DNA from: Jannaschia sp. S6380
GTDB taxonomy: Bacteria; Pseudomonadota; Alphaproteobacteria; Rhodobacterales; Rhodobacteraceae
Assembly (NCBI RefSeq): GCF_023015695.1
Contig: NZ_JALKAS010000001.1
Location: forward strand, 62,001 to 126,000
Length of the DNA: 64,000 bases
Direction: 5' to 3'
The notes under the pieces were generated by a model. The model had not been told where the DNA came from. It did not search any database and worked only from the letters and a program-made list of their open reading frames with translations. Position numbers and translations under genes: made by a program. Positions 63,590 to 64,000 of this stretch are shown piece after piece. Each line of letters starts with the position of its first letter. Positions within the stretch are counted from its first letter, which is position 1.

Positions 63590-64000
63590 ATGCTCCGCTC
63601 CCTGGAAATTCGCGACATGCTCATCATCGACCGGTTGTCGCTCGACTTCCAGCCGGGGCTGAACGTTTTGACGGGCGAGACGGGGGCCGGCAAGTCCATC
63701 CTGCTCGACAGTCTCGGTTTCGTCCTGGGCTGGCGCGGGCGGGCGGAACTGGTCCGTCAGGGCGCGGATCAGGGTGAGGTGACCGCCGCCTTCGACCTGC
63801 CCCCCGGCCATCCGGCGCGCGACGTGTTGGCGGAACACGACATCACCGCCGAGGAGGACGAACTTCTGTTGCGGCGGGTGAACACCCGCGACGGGCGCAA
63901 GACGGCCTGGGTCAACGGTTCCCGCGTCTCGGGGGAGGTGCTACGGGCGCTGTCCGACAAGTTGCTGGAACTCCATGGTCAGCATGACGACCGCGGTCTG
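63590..64000 (+). CDS. recN: DNA repair ATPase RecN, 3' end outside window
   Basis: RecN is an SMC-like protein that joins double-strand break ends. The 137 codons present read MLRSLEIRDMLIIDRLSLDFQPGLNVLTGETGAGKSILLDSLGFVLGWRG with Walker A GETGAGKS (29-36), then LLRRVNTRDGRKTAWVNGSRVSGEVLRALSDKLLELHGQHDDRGL, the RecN N-terminal head. No LexA box is apparent in the 58-bp leader. A TTAAC word lies eight bases before the ATG. Confidence 0.96.
   Translation, partial: MLRSLEIRDMLIIDRLSLDFQPGLNVLTGETGAGKSILLDSLGFVLGWRGRAELVRQGADQGEVTAAFDLPPGHPARDVLAEHDITAEEDELLLRRVNTRDGRKTAWVNGSRVSGEVLRALSDKLLELHGQHDDRGL

Overview
The window is 64 kb of high-GC, gene-dense chromosome from an alphaproteobacterium, most likely a member of the Rhodobacterales (Roseobacter/Paracoccaceae group). 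This placement rests on gene content and gene order, not on any rRNA. The supporting signs are a small DUF6446-like gene between glyQ and glyS, a DUF2484 gene between murC and murB, a roughly 300-residue FolB, a Suv3-like helicase followed by an S4 protein, a 7Fe ferredoxin and CarD, a perM-hdaA-ppk-ppx block, and short-form ProS. I see no rRNA, tRNA, CRISPR array, insertion sequence, phage gene or integrase. The region reads as core chromosome with a few accessory genes.

Layout. 1-2.5 kb: folate genes folP (cut by the window edge) and folB, then a SleB-type cell wall hydrolase. 2.6-9.1 kb: a divergent pyruvate phosphate dikinase-like protein and the operon glyQ-DUF6446-glyS. 9.2-14.8 kb: a SPOR/peptidoglycan-binding/degenerate-trypsin protein, TrkH, a DMT exporter, a NIPSNAP protein with a divergent ArsR regulator, and a tiny membrane protein. 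14.8-20.7 kb: ilvC divergent from two overlapping Lrp/AsnC genes, a class V aminotransferase, a UbiH-type hydroxylase, a pyrimidine 5'-nucleotidase and a GntR regulator. 20.7-24.6 kb: a glycosyltransferase with an N-terminal MshEN-type (c-di-GMP-binding) module, carA and a GatB/YqeY protein. 24.7-30.6 kb: AI-2E/PerM transporter, hdaA, ppk and ppx, with a 44-residue lipoprotein gene antisense in the ppk-ppx gap. 30.6-36.7 kb: a fasciclin protein, proS, lolC, lolD, a lysophospholipase, an SCP2 protein and a TPR protein. 36.7-43.8 kb: Suv3-like helicase, S4 protein, fdxA, carD, a metallopeptidase, a glyoxalase-like protein, 5-formyl-THF cyclo-ligase and rpe. 43.9-51.5 kb: a Gfo/Idh oxidoreductase and a decarboxylating dehydrogenase next to a complete TRAP transporter, then the copper chaperones PCu(A)C and Sco. 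51.6-64 kb: the dcw cluster ftsW-murG-murC-DUF2484-murB-ddlB-ftsQ-ftsA-ftsZ, then lpxC, bamD and the start of recN.

How the genes work together. The dcw block makes lipid II precursors and the division ring, and lpxC and bamD follow with outer-membrane biogenesis. HdaA, Ppk and Ppx link replication control with polyphosphate turnover. LolCD, BamD and the SPOR protein serve the envelope. The PCu(A)C-Sco pair probably loads copper into cytochrome oxidase.

The most interesting signal is the glycosyltransferase at 20673-22748. It carries two tandem 24-residue MshEN motifs, and its upstream region holds a perfect TTAA-N7-TTAA CtrA-type site at 22794-22808. Together these suggest a surface polysaccharide synthase controlled by both c-di-GMP and the CtrA cell-cycle/motility network. 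This is inferred from sequence and untested.
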